Positions 43,324 to 54,800 of a stretch of DNA of 60,000 nt are shown piece by piece. The notes beneath the pieces were generated by a model. The model did no database searches and was not told the DNA's origin. It worked only from the letters and a program-made list of their open reading frames with translations. How positions within the stretch are numbered: position 1 is the first letter of the stretch; each line of letters starts with the position of its first letter. This DNA comes from Takakia lepidozioides (taxonomy: Eukaryota; Streptophyta; Takakiopsida; Takakiales; Takakiaceae). The stretch covers positions 19,036,001-19,096,000 of the forward strand of contig CM060734.1 in NCBI GenBank assembly GCA_030704615.1. Reading direction: 5' to 3'. The position numbers and the translations under genes were made by a program.

Positions 43324-46300
43324 ATGGTCGGCATCAATGTGCAGAGTCGGGTTTGTAAAGGAGATGCTGTGGGCTTAATTAAGCATGTGTTCACATATTT
43401 AAGAAAGGAGTTCGGTAGCAATTTGTTTCGCATCTTCTGTGCTTGCCTAGCAGACAAAGCCAAAGCCTGCCCTGCCCAACTTTGCATTTAGCATGTTTCC
43501 CGTGCTGTCTGTAGAGCACATTAAGACACATAGGTGTAGCGAAGAGATTGTTTCGAAGAACATAACGACGGAATTACAGCTGCACAAACTCCTATCACGA
43601 TCGCGTACTATTGCTATGTGGTGATAGTTAGCAGCTAATTGGACGGGACATTGACCCTTAGCTTTAGGTGCGTGAGAGGGTCTGAGAGGGTCTACGGTAG
43701 CTATTTAGGGTAATTCATGCATGAGCACAGAGCATTTTCTGCGGTGTTTTTTGGGCATCATTTGGTATTGACTGACGCGCTACTGCCACTGGAATAGAGA
43801 GCGAGGAACTTCGAATTGCGGTAGTAAGCTACAGGAGCGACTGTAGCGTCTTTCCAGCCCCAGAAGAGGAGATTCAACCTAGACTCTGCTACATTGTTCC
43901 GCCCAAATTGGGCGCGGGTCTATGACCACAAGGCTATGCCAGACAACGTACATTCTCTCTTTCATTTCTGGGGGCTGGGTAAAACGTGGAGGGGAGGAGC
44001 AGAATTTTAGGTTTTCATGTAACTGAGTTTCACACTTAAATCTCTATCGTTATGCCTTGTTGCAGGTATAGCAAATCACAGTCATTTAAAACAAAACAGG
44101 CCATCAGAGCCTTTATTACACCGTCTTTTTTCGACAAATGGTCAATTGAGATCTCTGAAGCCCTTATACCCAGCAGTACAATCTTTTGGTACGTGTTACT
44201 GGCACAGATTTAAATCTACACTTCATCCTACAAAGTTTCTTAGGGTTCTAATCAGTGCTGGCAAAAAGCATTTTCCTCTCATGCCACTAGATTTTCCTGC
44301 TATCAATTTAGAAAGGTCTGCTTTGATTGTTTGGAGCTGTTTTTCTTGTAGGGACTAACAGTTGTTCCGTCAGCCAAAAGATGTAACCCCAGGGGTACCA
44401 AGGTGGTGAGGTTCCACCTAGTTTAAACGGATCTTAGTGCAATTACAGGTTTCTTCAATGAGAGGAAGAGTAGATGTTTGCAATTGCTTGCATCTTTCTT
44501 TTGCAGCTATGGCAATTAATTCTATGCAAGGAACGCCCGTTTTGTTTCCTCAACACTATGAAGGAAGACTTGCGCTACGTGCATTGGATTTTCAGTTCCT
44601 TGAGAATGTTATTCCCTCAACACATTTCAGTCAAATTACCAACCTGATGGCCTGATGTAAACATTGTCATATTTTCTTTGGCAGGGAGAAAATATCAAAC
44701 AGGAACAATTTTGGGATTGATAATTGCCACCAGCTGCCCATCAAAATGGCATGGACTCTCAGAAGCACCTCAATGCGAGAGCGGTAGGTCTCCTCATCGG
44801 CATTCATCTGATTCGAATGGTCTGAGGACCTAGCTCTGTGAATGATCAATAAGTAGATTCTCTCTCAAGCACAGTATGCATGACCAGGCCATCAGAACCA
44901 CAGGTGTCATATCTGATTCTGATTGTCGAGGAGAGAGCCGCAGTGCTGGAATCACCATTTTGTTGTGAAGCATGATATCAGTACCATCTCTTAGATCAAA
45001 GACCTTCTAATCTATCTGTTCTCATGTTCCTCTTCTATTTGGTTGCCATTCTAATGTCAGTTGGAGTTTTACTCTGCAGTATATGGATATATGCTACTCC
45101 AAGGAGATAGATGTATCTAGCTTGCAACAGCCTGGTAGCTTGGACCATCTGTATGGCTGCTGTAGGCACATTTAGCAACTAACTGCTACTGTAGTCCGGT
45201 CTTTATGCAATGTGGAAGATATGAATCAGCAGTCAAGGAACACTATTACCCTTCATTCTTTTAAACATCTAAGAAAGTGTTTCTTTAACATTTTCCTTGG
45301 CCAAGATAACAACCCACTCTTCCAGAGTCGAATGCAGCAAAAGTTATCTGTGCATTTCCTGAAGGTGACTCTTGATGGAGATGACATATAATAGATACTA
45401 TGTGGACCTTTTTAGGCAGTCTAGCAGCAAAGCCAGCCACCTATTACAGCAGCCGAGTTTTTTTTGCAGATCAACAGGGAAAGGTTACAGCTTACTCTGT
45501 GACAGAGAATGCCCTTGGCACAGAGGAAAGGCAGGAAGCCTGGGTAGTGCGGTGGGTAAAGCAGCTCATCGTGCCAGCACTTGTGGTTATGACAGTGGCT
45601 TCTGGATGGCACTGCCCTGTGTCTCTGATTGTGAATCTTGCCATCCTTATGTGGATCACCAAGCCATCACCAGCCTCCATCTATGATTGGGTTGAGAAGG
45701 TCTGACTTCTTACTCCTAGTGTGGTTCTACTTTTGGAATGTACTGAGATGGGAGATTCGCAATTTTAGAGCTCAATATATATGTGGCCACACAGAAGGTT
45801 TTAATGTGTTAATTTGGGGAGTTTGTATCAGGGAGGGACAAACAATCTCAAATCTTTTGATGTTGTCTGTAAATTGGCAGAGGAGGTTGAAGCAAGCTAG
45901 TGAGAGGCGTAGCTTGGATCGTCTCAAGGACAAGGTGAATCTCTCGATCTTTATCTCTCCCCTTGACACTAGTTTATATCAAGGTAAGTCACACTAGTGG
46001 AGTGAGCCCCTCACAAAGGTAGTGCCTATTCCCTATGTTTCTGTCCAATCTGGGCACGGGGTCTATGGCCACAAGGCTACGGCAAACAAAGTCTTCTGAT
46101 TACATTCTCTCCACTTGACACCCTAATTTCCTACATATGGTCCATTTTCTTCTTTTAGTAACCAATGCATCTCAAAAGCTCCTTTTCTTCATAAGAAAAT
46201 CCTTCAATCTACTGGCCAGAGGTCTATCTGTTGACTGTTGACTCTGTAGTGAGTTGGCTACCGATTCCTTGAGGACATAGTTCATGAGGGATACCATCCT

Positions 46301-47706
46301 TGTGGAGCTGATTGTGGGATTTCAATCCAGAATGGTTTGAAAGATTCAGGGTTTGAGGACTCTCATTGACAATTAGGAATCTAAAACAAGAAGCAGCATA
46401 AAAAGTGCACTCAGCTGATATCAAATACTCCAATGCCATGAGAGGACTTGTGTTTCCTTATTACAGTATTGTGTCATATCCGTTGCGTCACTGACTACTA
46501 TAGATGTGTGTCGTTGCCCAAGTCCGACTCTGAAATATCAAGAGCAAAGCTTATGTTAAATGTCACAGCTTATATTTATTAATTGTATGGGGGTTGCTGG
46601 GGAATAGCCAGGTGGTACTTTAGATGTCTGATGGAGTCAACTGCAGATGGAAGTCCTAGTCATAAAAAGCAGTTTGGCATTTCTCAGAGTTAACGTATTA
46701 TATAGCAGAAGTCTTTTATCACTGTACGCTCTCTTATCAGACTGCAGATGTGAGATAGAATTACAATGACTTCGGTATTAGGAGAAGTAAAGATTATCAG
46801 CTTTTCTGGGGGTCGAATCAGTGTGGACTCTGGTTGTTGAAGTTTTGAGTGTGTTGTTAACAATCTATAAACTAACAGCTGCATGTTAAAGCTGATTGGT
46901 TATTATGGAATTGTGCAGTCAGAAGAGTCTGGAGGGATTAGAGAAAATCTTTCCTCGGTCCTCTCACTCCCAACCCTCAGCTATCTGTGGGCCTGGCAGC
47001 TCAATCCAAGTGCAACGGTCATGCACGTAGAAGTGCGCGACCACATGTTTTTCTGCCTGGCCAGAGTGACATCTCTCACGCAGAATTCTACCATGGTGGG
47101 GCTTTTGGGAGACTGGTGGGTCATCTACTCGTCATCATCAACAATAACTACGCTCGGTCTGTGCCCACTTCCCCTCCTGAATTGGCATAAAACATGTGAA
47201 CAACCAGAAATGATGGTTGAGCTTAGCACTACCTCAAAAGTGGATTTTTGGATGATATTGAACAAGCAATTCTTATTAACGGAGTTCATTTTCTCAGAAG
47301 GCCTATGCAACTGCAGGGTTAAGTAGTTTTTTTTGTCGCAAGGTCCTTTTTCCTCTTAAGCTCTTACAAAAATCAGCTTGTTTTTGGAAGATGAACTGTG
47401 TGGCATAATGATCTTCTAACACCCGGAAAAAAATCTCAACTGAGTCTGTCCTACTACACATGAAATGGGGCCTCCTACTGGAAAAATGCAAGATTGTGGA
47501 GACAAGGATTGGTGTGATCCTACCATTATATTTAATCTTATCTAACCATCTCAAATGAAGGAATGAAGTCTCTTCTTGTTGATGGTGCAGGCCTTGAAAA
47601 ATTTAAAAAGGATTTTGAGCAGAAAAAAGAGGAGCTGGAACTGGAGGGCAAAAGAGTTGCAGAAGAAGGTATTGGCAAGTTATGGGCCTGGCTGGATAAG
47701 CTGTAA
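43324..47706 (+). CDS. Host gene for a probable organelle-targeted membrane protein (partial model)
   Basis: Exons 43324-43414, 44066-44188, 44507-44629, 45470-45699 and 45881-45934 join in consistent phase with GT-AG borders. The last exon, 47591-47706, ends GKLWAWLDKL then TAA. At least one exon between 45934 and 47591 is missing from the model, because the phases differ by one. The N-terminus (NVQSRVCKGDAVGLIKHVF, then LLHRLFSTNGQLRSLKPL) is basic and Ser/Leu-rich like a mitochondrial or plastid presequence. Exon 4 encodes two hydrophobic segments (LIVPALVVMTVASGW, SLIVNLAILMWIT) then SPASIYDWVEKV. The rest is a charged helix (RRLKQASERRSLDRLKD, FKKDFEQKKEELELEG). I do not recognise the family. 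SINE fragments lie in its introns. Confidence 0.5.
43865..43945 (-). repeat. tRNA-derived SINE fragment in an intron
   Basis: On the minus strand: GGCATAGCCTTGTGGTCATAG (A-box-like) then CTAGGTTGAATCTCC (B-box-like). A half copy with the same A-box region lies at 46041-46112 (minus). Confidence 0.55.
46041..46112 (-). repeat. Partial copy of the intronic SINE
   Basis: Shares GTAGCCTTGTGGCCATAGAC and the flanking ACATTCTCTC block with 43906-43975; the B-box half is missing. Confidence 0.5.
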
Positions 47707-48587
47707 AGCTTAGTTTGTGCACTGTTGTTTCTGTTTGAATGAAGCACACACCACCATACAGGTGATTTGGCCTAGTGCCAAAGTAAGAGGCTACATTGTC
47801 AAGGCACCAAGGCAATGGCAACTCTGGTCTTGGTTATCCAAAAGTGTACAGACTATGAGTGTTGAATTGATGGGGAGGATCGCAATGAAAGAAAGGAAGG
47901 AAGCCCAATGAACCTGTGGGAGAAGAACACATGATAACCAGTAGAACACCAGGCCCAAATCGCTGCTGGAACATGATAAATTCTGCCATGATTGGAGGAA
48001 TGCATTGCCTCATCAAGCACGCAAGGCAATGTCCATGAGTCACATGTTTTTGCTTGTGATCAACAGGAAGTTGCTTGCCAGACTGCACACCAGACTGCCA
48101 GGAAGCTTCTTAAGCTATGGAGGCTGCAAATGCTTGTTCTCATGGCTACCCTGACATTATTATTTTTGTGTCAATCCTGCAATCCAAACCATGAAGAGGC
48201 GGTTGTATGATACTTGGTGCTGGTCGATCTTTGTGCACAAGTGTGATTTAGAAGGAACAATCTCATTTCAACATTTAATTTTTGGTGGTATGGTGTGGCA
48301 ACACAACAATAACTCAGTGAGCCCATATCATTGACACATGCTTGCACTCTCCACTCTCATTGCATGTTCAACATCCCATCATTTCAAAGAAGCTCACAAG
48401 AGAAGTTCCTTGAAAGCCTGCATATATCTGTCCCCAATTTTTAACTTTCTTTATTAAATCAGAAGGTGCATTAGATTTATCCACCTGTTAGCACCGAGAG
48501 TTGCACAAAAATTGAAAAAGATGGCAGCCTACAAAGAGATTTCTTACAAAGCCAGACCCAGGCATCTCCCACTGTCAGTGCAATGGG
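47707..48587. other. No supported gene
   Basis: Downstream of the membrane-protein gene. Short open frames such as 47992-48210 have no recognised domain. Confidence 0.4.
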
Positions 48588-49418
48588 GTGCAAGAGTCGA
48601 ACGTCCTCCCCAATGTGGTGGAGTCCATGTGCCCTGACGAAGTCTGGCACATAGAACGCACCAGTGTTGGGTCTACGTGCACGGCAATCAGAGCCACCAA
48701 TCGTGAAAAGTGCAAGTCTTCCATATCTAGAGGCAAGGTCCGCACTCCGGCTCCGACCTTCACTGGTTTGTTCCAGCCTTACGGGCAAGCAGAGGCGAAG
48801 AACCACAAATTCTGGTTCTGCCCTGACGATTGTGGTAGGTGCGTGCGTGGGACTGTGCGACCATTGGTGGTCATGAAGCCTCCTCCACCAAGCATTTGGC
48901 CTGTGAAGGTGGGGACACATCTCACAACTCAGGAGATTGCCATGTTGGAGGAGGCAGGCTTCTCCCTTCAGCGAGAACCCTCTGTACATGCAGGTGCTTC
49001 TACTTCAGCCAATTCTCGAGTGCCACCACCCAACGCTGATGCATGGCCAACTAAACGAAATGGAAAGCTGGTTCGTCGTTTCCCTCCGACTGCCGAACAC
49101 TTCGGCAAGATAGAATCCGCTCGAATGCTTCAAGGTCGTGTTACAGGCACTACGGAAGTTTCACATCCTAGGTATGGTCGGATCTACACTATGATGACCT
49201 CCACATCTGCTATGCATGACAGATTGTACGACATCACAGTTTCAAATTTCCCCAACTGCACATGTCATGATTTTGTTGGCATGCTTTCAACAAGTTTGGG
49301 AAAGACAAGAAAATTTATACCCTGCAAGCATCTGTATTTTATCTTCCTGAACATAATGGTTTGTGATCCCAGACGCGACATCTTCATTCACCAGGCCACT
49401 ATAAGTTCAACGAGATGA
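48588..49418 (+). CDS. SWIM-type zinc-finger ORF, probably element-derived
   Basis: A 276-codon frame, open across its full length. The N-terminal half contains a Cys cluster (KNHKFWFCPDDCGRC, VRG) resembling a small zinc ribbon. The C-terminal half ends in a SWIM finger: YDITVSNFPNCTC, then about 18 residues, then IPCKHLYFIF (C-x-C...C-x-H, about 49250-49335). SWIM domains bind DNA or protein and are common in MULE transposases and their domesticated relatives. The middle is Pro-rich (VMKPPPPSIWPV). The true start is uncertain because the open frame begins without a clear upstream signal. It lies 250 bases before a region resembling the ACGT-rich element end at 21485-21870. Confidence 0.55.
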   Translation: MQESNVLPNVVESMCPDEVWHIERTSVGSTCTAIRATNREKCKSSISRGKVRTPAPTFTGLFQPYGQAEAKNHKFWFCPDDCGRCVRGTVRPLVVMKPPPPSIWPVKVGTHLTTQEIAMLEEAGFSLQREPSVHAGASTSANSRVPPPNADAWPTKRNGKLVRRFPPTAEHFGKIESARMLQGRVTGTTEVSHPRYGRIYTMMTSTSAMHDRLYDITVSNFPNCTCHDFVGMLSTSLGKTRKFIPCKHLYFIFLNIMVCDPRRDIFIHQATISSTR

Positions 49419-49667
49419 ATACACTTATGCAGCGGGATAGCAGCACATAACATCCTCTTCACTTTGGTCATCTGCAATTTCCATTACTGGGTTTCACAAG
49501 AGTTGAAACTTGAAATTGATGTCCCTTCGTATATTTAGTGCCAATGCAGTCTCCAATTATGTTGTGCAATGTGTGTCATTTCTTTCTTGTGTGTAGTCGT
49601 TCGAAAATAAATGGAATGGATGCGAATGCTTTCACAAGTCATTCCTACAGTTTAATTTTTGGTGTTT
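49419..49667. other. No supported gene
   Basis: 3' flank of the SWIM ORF, AT-rich. Confidence 0.4.
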
Positions 49668-49900
49668 TGGATGGATGAATGAATGCCATGGCTATAGGCC
49701 CCTCGGCTATAGGTGCTATATGTTTATGATGACATGGCATCTGGCAAGTTGTCCAGATGCCACATCATTCTAACGACTGCCACGTCAGCTGGATAACGAC
49801 ATGTCAGCAGGCCCTCGCCACGTTAGCCTCACGCTCACGCCACGTCACCATCGCGTGAGCATACGCTCTCACGCTCATGCGGAAGTCACGTCTATCATAA
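49668..49900. repeat. ACGT-motif-rich region similar to 21485-21870
   Basis: Starts TGGATGGATGAATGAATGCC, has TATAGGCCC twice-like blocks, then TGCCACGTCAGC, CGCCACGTTAGC and CGCCACGTCACC spaced 20-35 bases apart, then a GCTCTCACGCTCATGC block. The order is the same as at 21485-21870. Confidence 0.45.
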
Positions 49901-49937
49901 AGCAGCCATATCTAAGGGTGTTTCCATTCTGGAATGT

Positions 49938-51750
49938 GTGGATGACAGAGTGAAAGAAGGAGAGAAGCTGTTCATTGTGATTGGAGACCTTGAGTCCGAA
50001 GACCCTCGCTCGTTTTGGTTCAAGGTGAAGTGCAAGTACTGTGGTGATTTCTTTCTACTATGCCCTCCAAAGAAGAACCTTGAAGCCAATCTGATGAATA
50101 ATTTAGAGGGTACTAAGCATAGTAAGATTGTTGAGGATATGTTGAGAGGAGAACGAGGGGCTTCAGCGTTATCAACAGTTCTAAGGGGGAGACCCTCTTT
50201 GCCAAAACCTGGAATGAATCAACCATATCTCCACGGCTGGTTCAGATGACCATCACCAATAACATCAGAGGACGTGTCGCCTTCAATAGAGATCAGCGAT
50301 TCCTACTCTTCTTTGCTCTGTTGGGGTTTATGGTCTACGTCATGTCTTATGGCCATAAAACCTATGAGGTGAAATCTTTGCTGCAAGATGTTAAAACAAG
50401 GGGATCGTGGGTTGTTGAACCCCATACCGAGGCTGATGTTAGTATAGGTGGTTCTATGTTGAATATCAAAGGATGTTTCAGGCATAAACAGTACAAGAGG
50501 ATGTCAAGTGATGTACACCATTTATTAATCTGACTTGCCCACCTTGTTCTCAAATTCCACATGAGACTGATTTCAGACTAAGAGTACTCCGTGAGGAAGC
50601 TTCTCTTAAAAAAAGAGGGTTAAGAGGCATTCAAGTTGGTAGAGGAATAGATTATCTGTCGTTTTCAGAACTAGCTTTGTATGCCAAGAAGATGACCCAA
50701 AAATATAAGTAGGAAAGATTTCTACATTGTGTACAAAGAGCCGAAAGTGGTTCACAGAACCTTGGACCGTAGAGGTTGCCGATCCAAGGTACCTAGTATA
50801 TGTTCCTCCAAAAACGTTGTGCCATGAGAAAATGGTGATGCAGAAGTGTTGCGAGACAATCTGCAAGCACCTCCAGATTTAAAGAATCCTTCTAGGGATG
50901 CTGAAGTGCCTCCGGTTCTTCCTTTAGAAGTTGAAGGCAATGTTCCAGTTGAGGATGAGGTTTTGATGATGGATTAGATGCCCTTGTAGTTGTAGAAACT
51001 AAAGTCAGGGATGCTATCAGTGATGTTTTGGATGTTGAGGAAGAACGGCAATTTGTCTTTACATGAGATCCTGTAGTCCCTGACACCAAGATTTCGGCAA
51101 CTGTAGAATATGGCGGCAACACAATATATAAATCTACTAACGTCAGTTGAATACTAACCCCTTCTTGTCGAAAGACCGTTTGACAAGGGTGTAAAACTCT
51201 TTGTTTTTCAACAACTCGGAGGACTACTTGACTGCCGCTAATTCTACCAGTACATGCTTGTTAGGGCTCGGTGGTGACTGTTGTGTATATTTTGTTCAAC
51301 GCTCCAGTATAGCTGTCTCCTCCACTGTAAAAGAAACGAGGGCAAGCATCAACTTCCAAACATGTTCCTACTAACATTACTAATACAGTTGATGAGGATC
51401 GATGTTGGTGGCTGGGTAGAGTCCAGAAGATAAGGAGGAAGGTGGGCACAAAATGGGGGATGTCAAGGCACCCCATTGAACTCATGAACAAGTCACCAAC
51501 AAGCAAGAAGAAGACTAATACTGCGGGCCAACTATCATGGTCTTGCTGAATTGGTTTACTAAGGCCCGGGGGAATCTTAAGTTCAAATATGATGGTACTG
51601 ATTCTAAATGAGATAGATATAGATACCATTATCTCTATTGTCACTTTAAGTTATCAGCCAGAGAACAACTTGTATGTGTTAGATAGTAATGATGCGGACT
51701 CATTAAATGAGTTTGTTAGTGAGCCAGGCCCACACGTTGACATTTTGAAT
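49938..51750 (+). pseudogene. Degraded multi-domain element ORF with zinc-finger-like start
   Basis: Frame-shifted coding segments in one direction: a Cys-rich start (WFKVKCKYCGDFF, NLEGTKHSKIVEDML), then SQSTIS-like linker sequence, CPPCSQIPHETDFRLRVL and LSFSELALYAKKM at about 50530-50710, GLDALVVVETKVRDAISD at about 50960-51010, CWWLGRVQKIRRKVG and WGMSRHPIELMNK at about 51395-51490, LNWFTKARGNLKFKYD, and ISIVTLSYQPENNLYVLD. The persistence of coding sense in successive frames argues for one former protein of about 600 residues. No named family is recognised. It could have accompanied the piggyBac transposase that follows. Confidence 0.45.
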
Positions 51751-52503
51751 ACAAAACAACGATCTGCCTCAGCCCCTTGTCCAGGAAACCTACTTCCATG
51801 AATGTAGTCATATCCACATCGTCGCTTCACCTCCAGAATGGAGTGCATATCCGAGCCACGCCCAATTTTTTGTTTGCAGGAGACAATGTGGTTTCGGACA
51901 TTCGGTGAACAAACGTGGGACACTGACTCCAACAATGCCTCCATTTCCTTCTCATCGAGAGGAACTCTGTTGGAGCCATCTTCCGACATAATTATGACCA
52001 ATGTCATCTTATGGTGGGTTTCTCCCCATAGAATAGTAATGTCAGGGTCAGATGTACCCAATCCCCCGGGGAGATCACTCCTTGTAAAACTTTGTTACCA
52101 TTTGCGAACAAATGGTATATAGTTGGGGGATATTATTTGGGGTGTCTTTTTTTTTGTACCCTTGCATTACATAATTTTATAGTATGGGTTTTTTGTAGAC
52201 ACCCTATTTCGGAATTATACAAAATACTAGATTCTTTTATTAGCACCCAAATTTACTTTAAAATATTATATAAAGTTCAATTTGAATGAGGAAAAAAAAA
52301 CAGTAGCAGCATATACACAGTAAACAACAAAATACATGAACTTTATTCAGGCGAATATGGCCTACTGTCAGTTAGTCCCTTTTGCAACCTCCAAATTTTA
52401 AAAGCATGTGGCTACAAGAAGTCCGGCTTTTTACTGCCATAAAACCTAGGTACAATATGTAAGCATTCACTAAAGACGTGTCAACTCCATGAAAGTATAA
52501 GCG
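51751..52503. other. No supported gene
   Basis: AT-rich. Minus- and plus-strand open frames overlap at 51654-52122 without recognised domains. Confidence 0.4.
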
Positions 52504-53357
52504 GTGCCACCATTTATGGTCCATTGTCTGAACAGAGTAGTACCCCATTTGACAGATGTAGTTGATTTTTTCAATTTGTTCTGGCCAGTGTCGGTTATGC
52601 GCAAAATTTGCAGCATGACCAACTTATATGCAAAGATAGAAAACAAATTTCTTGGAAATTTGAAAGGAGGTAGTGATACTAGTATCCTGTCACAGTCCGA
52701 GAATTGAAGGCTTGACTTGCTATCCACATCTTAATGGGTATATATTAAAAAACTATTTAGTACTAGATTGTACTTGAGAGCCAACAATGCATTTTTTCAG
52801 TTGCCCTTCTATAGTGCGTATTTTGTTGCGCAACCGGTAGGAGGCAATTTTGAGAACCTTGTTGACAACAGGGATGTGTGCACAGATGACACTGATTCTG
52901 CATTTGACAAGTTAGCTAAAACTAAGTAGCTGTTGGATGCACTAAATGGTTTGTATGCCACCTTCATGAGTCCCGAGCAACATTTGAATGTGGATGAGCA
53001 AATGGTGAACTATAAGTATGTTAGAATCCAACAATACCTTAGTAAAAAGCCCGTAAAGTGAGGTATGAAAGTGTGGTGTTTGTTTGGTGCATCTTCAAAA
53101 TATGTCCAAAAGTTAGAGGTTTATCTTAGGAAAGAGGAATGATATCACCCATCACAACGCCGGATATGAAGTGCGACAAGGTTGCTAGAAAGGTTTGGTG
53201 GCAAGGCCATACATATTGTAACAATGGAGAATTTCTTTAGTAGTTATATCTTGTTCTGTGATTTTGCAGCAAAACATGTTTATGCCACTGGTACTGTAAA
53301 AACAATGCGTCAATGTGACGAGTGTTCGGGGAATCATGCTTGCCTCAAACGATAAAA
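52504..53357 (+). pseudogene. piggyBac-type transposase, dead
   Basis: Starts with VVDFFNLFWPVSVMRKIC and TNLYAKIENKFL (52555-52645), then LAIHILMGI, then a long same-frame stretch from 52785: ENLVDNRDVC, LLDALNGLYATFMSPEQHL, NVDEQMVNYK (first catalytic Asp, about 52990), YLSKKPVK, MKVWCLFGASSKYVQKLEVY. A frame change follows before RLLERFGGKAIHIVTMENFF, where the second catalytic Asp is Glu, and AAKHVYATGTVKTMRQ. At least four stops interrupt it. piggyBac transposases cut and paste DNA at TTAA sites. The last catalytic Asp region was not found. Confidence 0.78.
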
Positions 53358-53545
53358 AAAAATAGAAGTTGTGATATCATGCTCGAGTCCTATTACAAGA
53401 TTAAAACCCTCTTAGGCAGGATCTGTTGATGGGGAAGCCTTTCAAATCCTCTTTGGAAACTCTCTCCAAGTGCAGCCTTACGTTCACTAGTAGATGTGGA
53501 ACAACTCTTTCTTTCACAGCACTGATGAGTCTAAGTTTCATCGTG

Positions 53546-53584
<39 letters not shown>

Positions 53585-54800
53585 GAGACCGTCAAGACAA
53601 TTCCAACTTGGTTGTATGAAGCAAAAAAGATCCAAGGAGAAATGGCTATCAAAATGGTTGTCGAAATTATTTGTCACCAACTTAGCATCCATCCAAGAAC
53701 AACATCCACTTTGCCACTTATGTGAACACGAAACTCCAGCCTACCTCTCTCATCTTTTTTACCCAAATCAAGGCAAGAAAGAAAGCCATACAAAGGGGAA
53801 AAACGTGTTGTGCCCACCTCCCCTATTGTGGTTCATTACCAGTAGCACATGATGGGAGGGGATGTCTAGGATCAGTTGCCCTTAAAGGTAGACCAGGACT
53901 GGACTCCCTACTTGACCATGTAATCTTAGGCAATTCAGTAGCTGCAGAGTTCCCCATGTCATCACTGACCATATCAGAAGGACTCCACTACTCCCAAATT
54001 TCAGACATATATAGTCCTACCTCATACTGTGGACCCTGATTGTCCACATCGAATTCTATCAAGTGATGATTGTCAACGTCTAAGGTCATCCTCTTCTGGA
54101 TCATAATCACAATCAGAATCTGACTCGGAGTCATCTAATTGACAGTCATGCATCTCGACAGAAGGAAAATTCGCGGAAGCAAACAAAAACCGCCGCAAAC
54201 CCGACCCCACTCCCTACCCAATCAAAATTCAAAATCCTAACAAAAAAGAAAACCTAATCGCTCTGTGGAATCCTAAGCGCCATGTGGCTGATATCCCACA
54301 GTAAAAAATGGGGGTCAATCGACTAAATTTTGCAAAAAATAAAGCAAGGGAAAATGGAGGCCTAAAATGGCCCAAATGGGCGCTTACGGTTAAAGATCAA
54401 AACTGCATAAATGCCGAATGACAAAGACAAAAATAAAAGTAAAAAATGTTAGCTAGGCTGTCACACATGCTTACAGTACATTGAAATGAAAAGATGGAGG
54501 TAAAAGAAATTTATCAACCGTTATTCTTAGCATTGTTCTAGAACAATCCAATTCTATTTTGAGGCACATGAAACATAACTTGCGTACCTTGTTGCTAAAT
54601 AAGCGTCAATAACACTCTGGTTATGGGAGCTGAAAGCAAAACACACTTCTGTATAATCTAGGCCTCCATGGTTTGGATCGTGGTGAAAGGAAGGGTCAAA
54701 CTCGTTATATTGTCGTGAAACCAGAATGGCACACATAACATGTTAGGAATAGGCCAGCCAAGGGCCCCACATTCAAACAAATATCCAAATAGTTGAATTC
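53358..54800. other. No supported gene; GA microsatellite at 53548-53582
   Basis: Contains a (GA)n tract of about 35 bases that keeps frames open artificially. A short minus-strand acidic frame at about 54153-54075 (SESDSDCDYDPEEDD) recalls the acidic N-termini of some transposase genes but stops after 25 codons. Confidence 0.45.

Noticed and set aside
46987-47190. GGAFGRLVGHLL recalled a ClC chloride-channel motif
   Set aside because: Residues before and after do not fit the family, two other frames are equally open, and no further channel segments were found.
53426-53725. Frame with an Arg-Glu repeat run
   Set aside because: Produced by a GA microsatellite at 53548-53582; no coding support on either side.
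54075-54153. Short acidic minus-strand frame resembling a transposase N-terminus
   Set aside because: Only about 25 codons, no continuation and no splice donor found.
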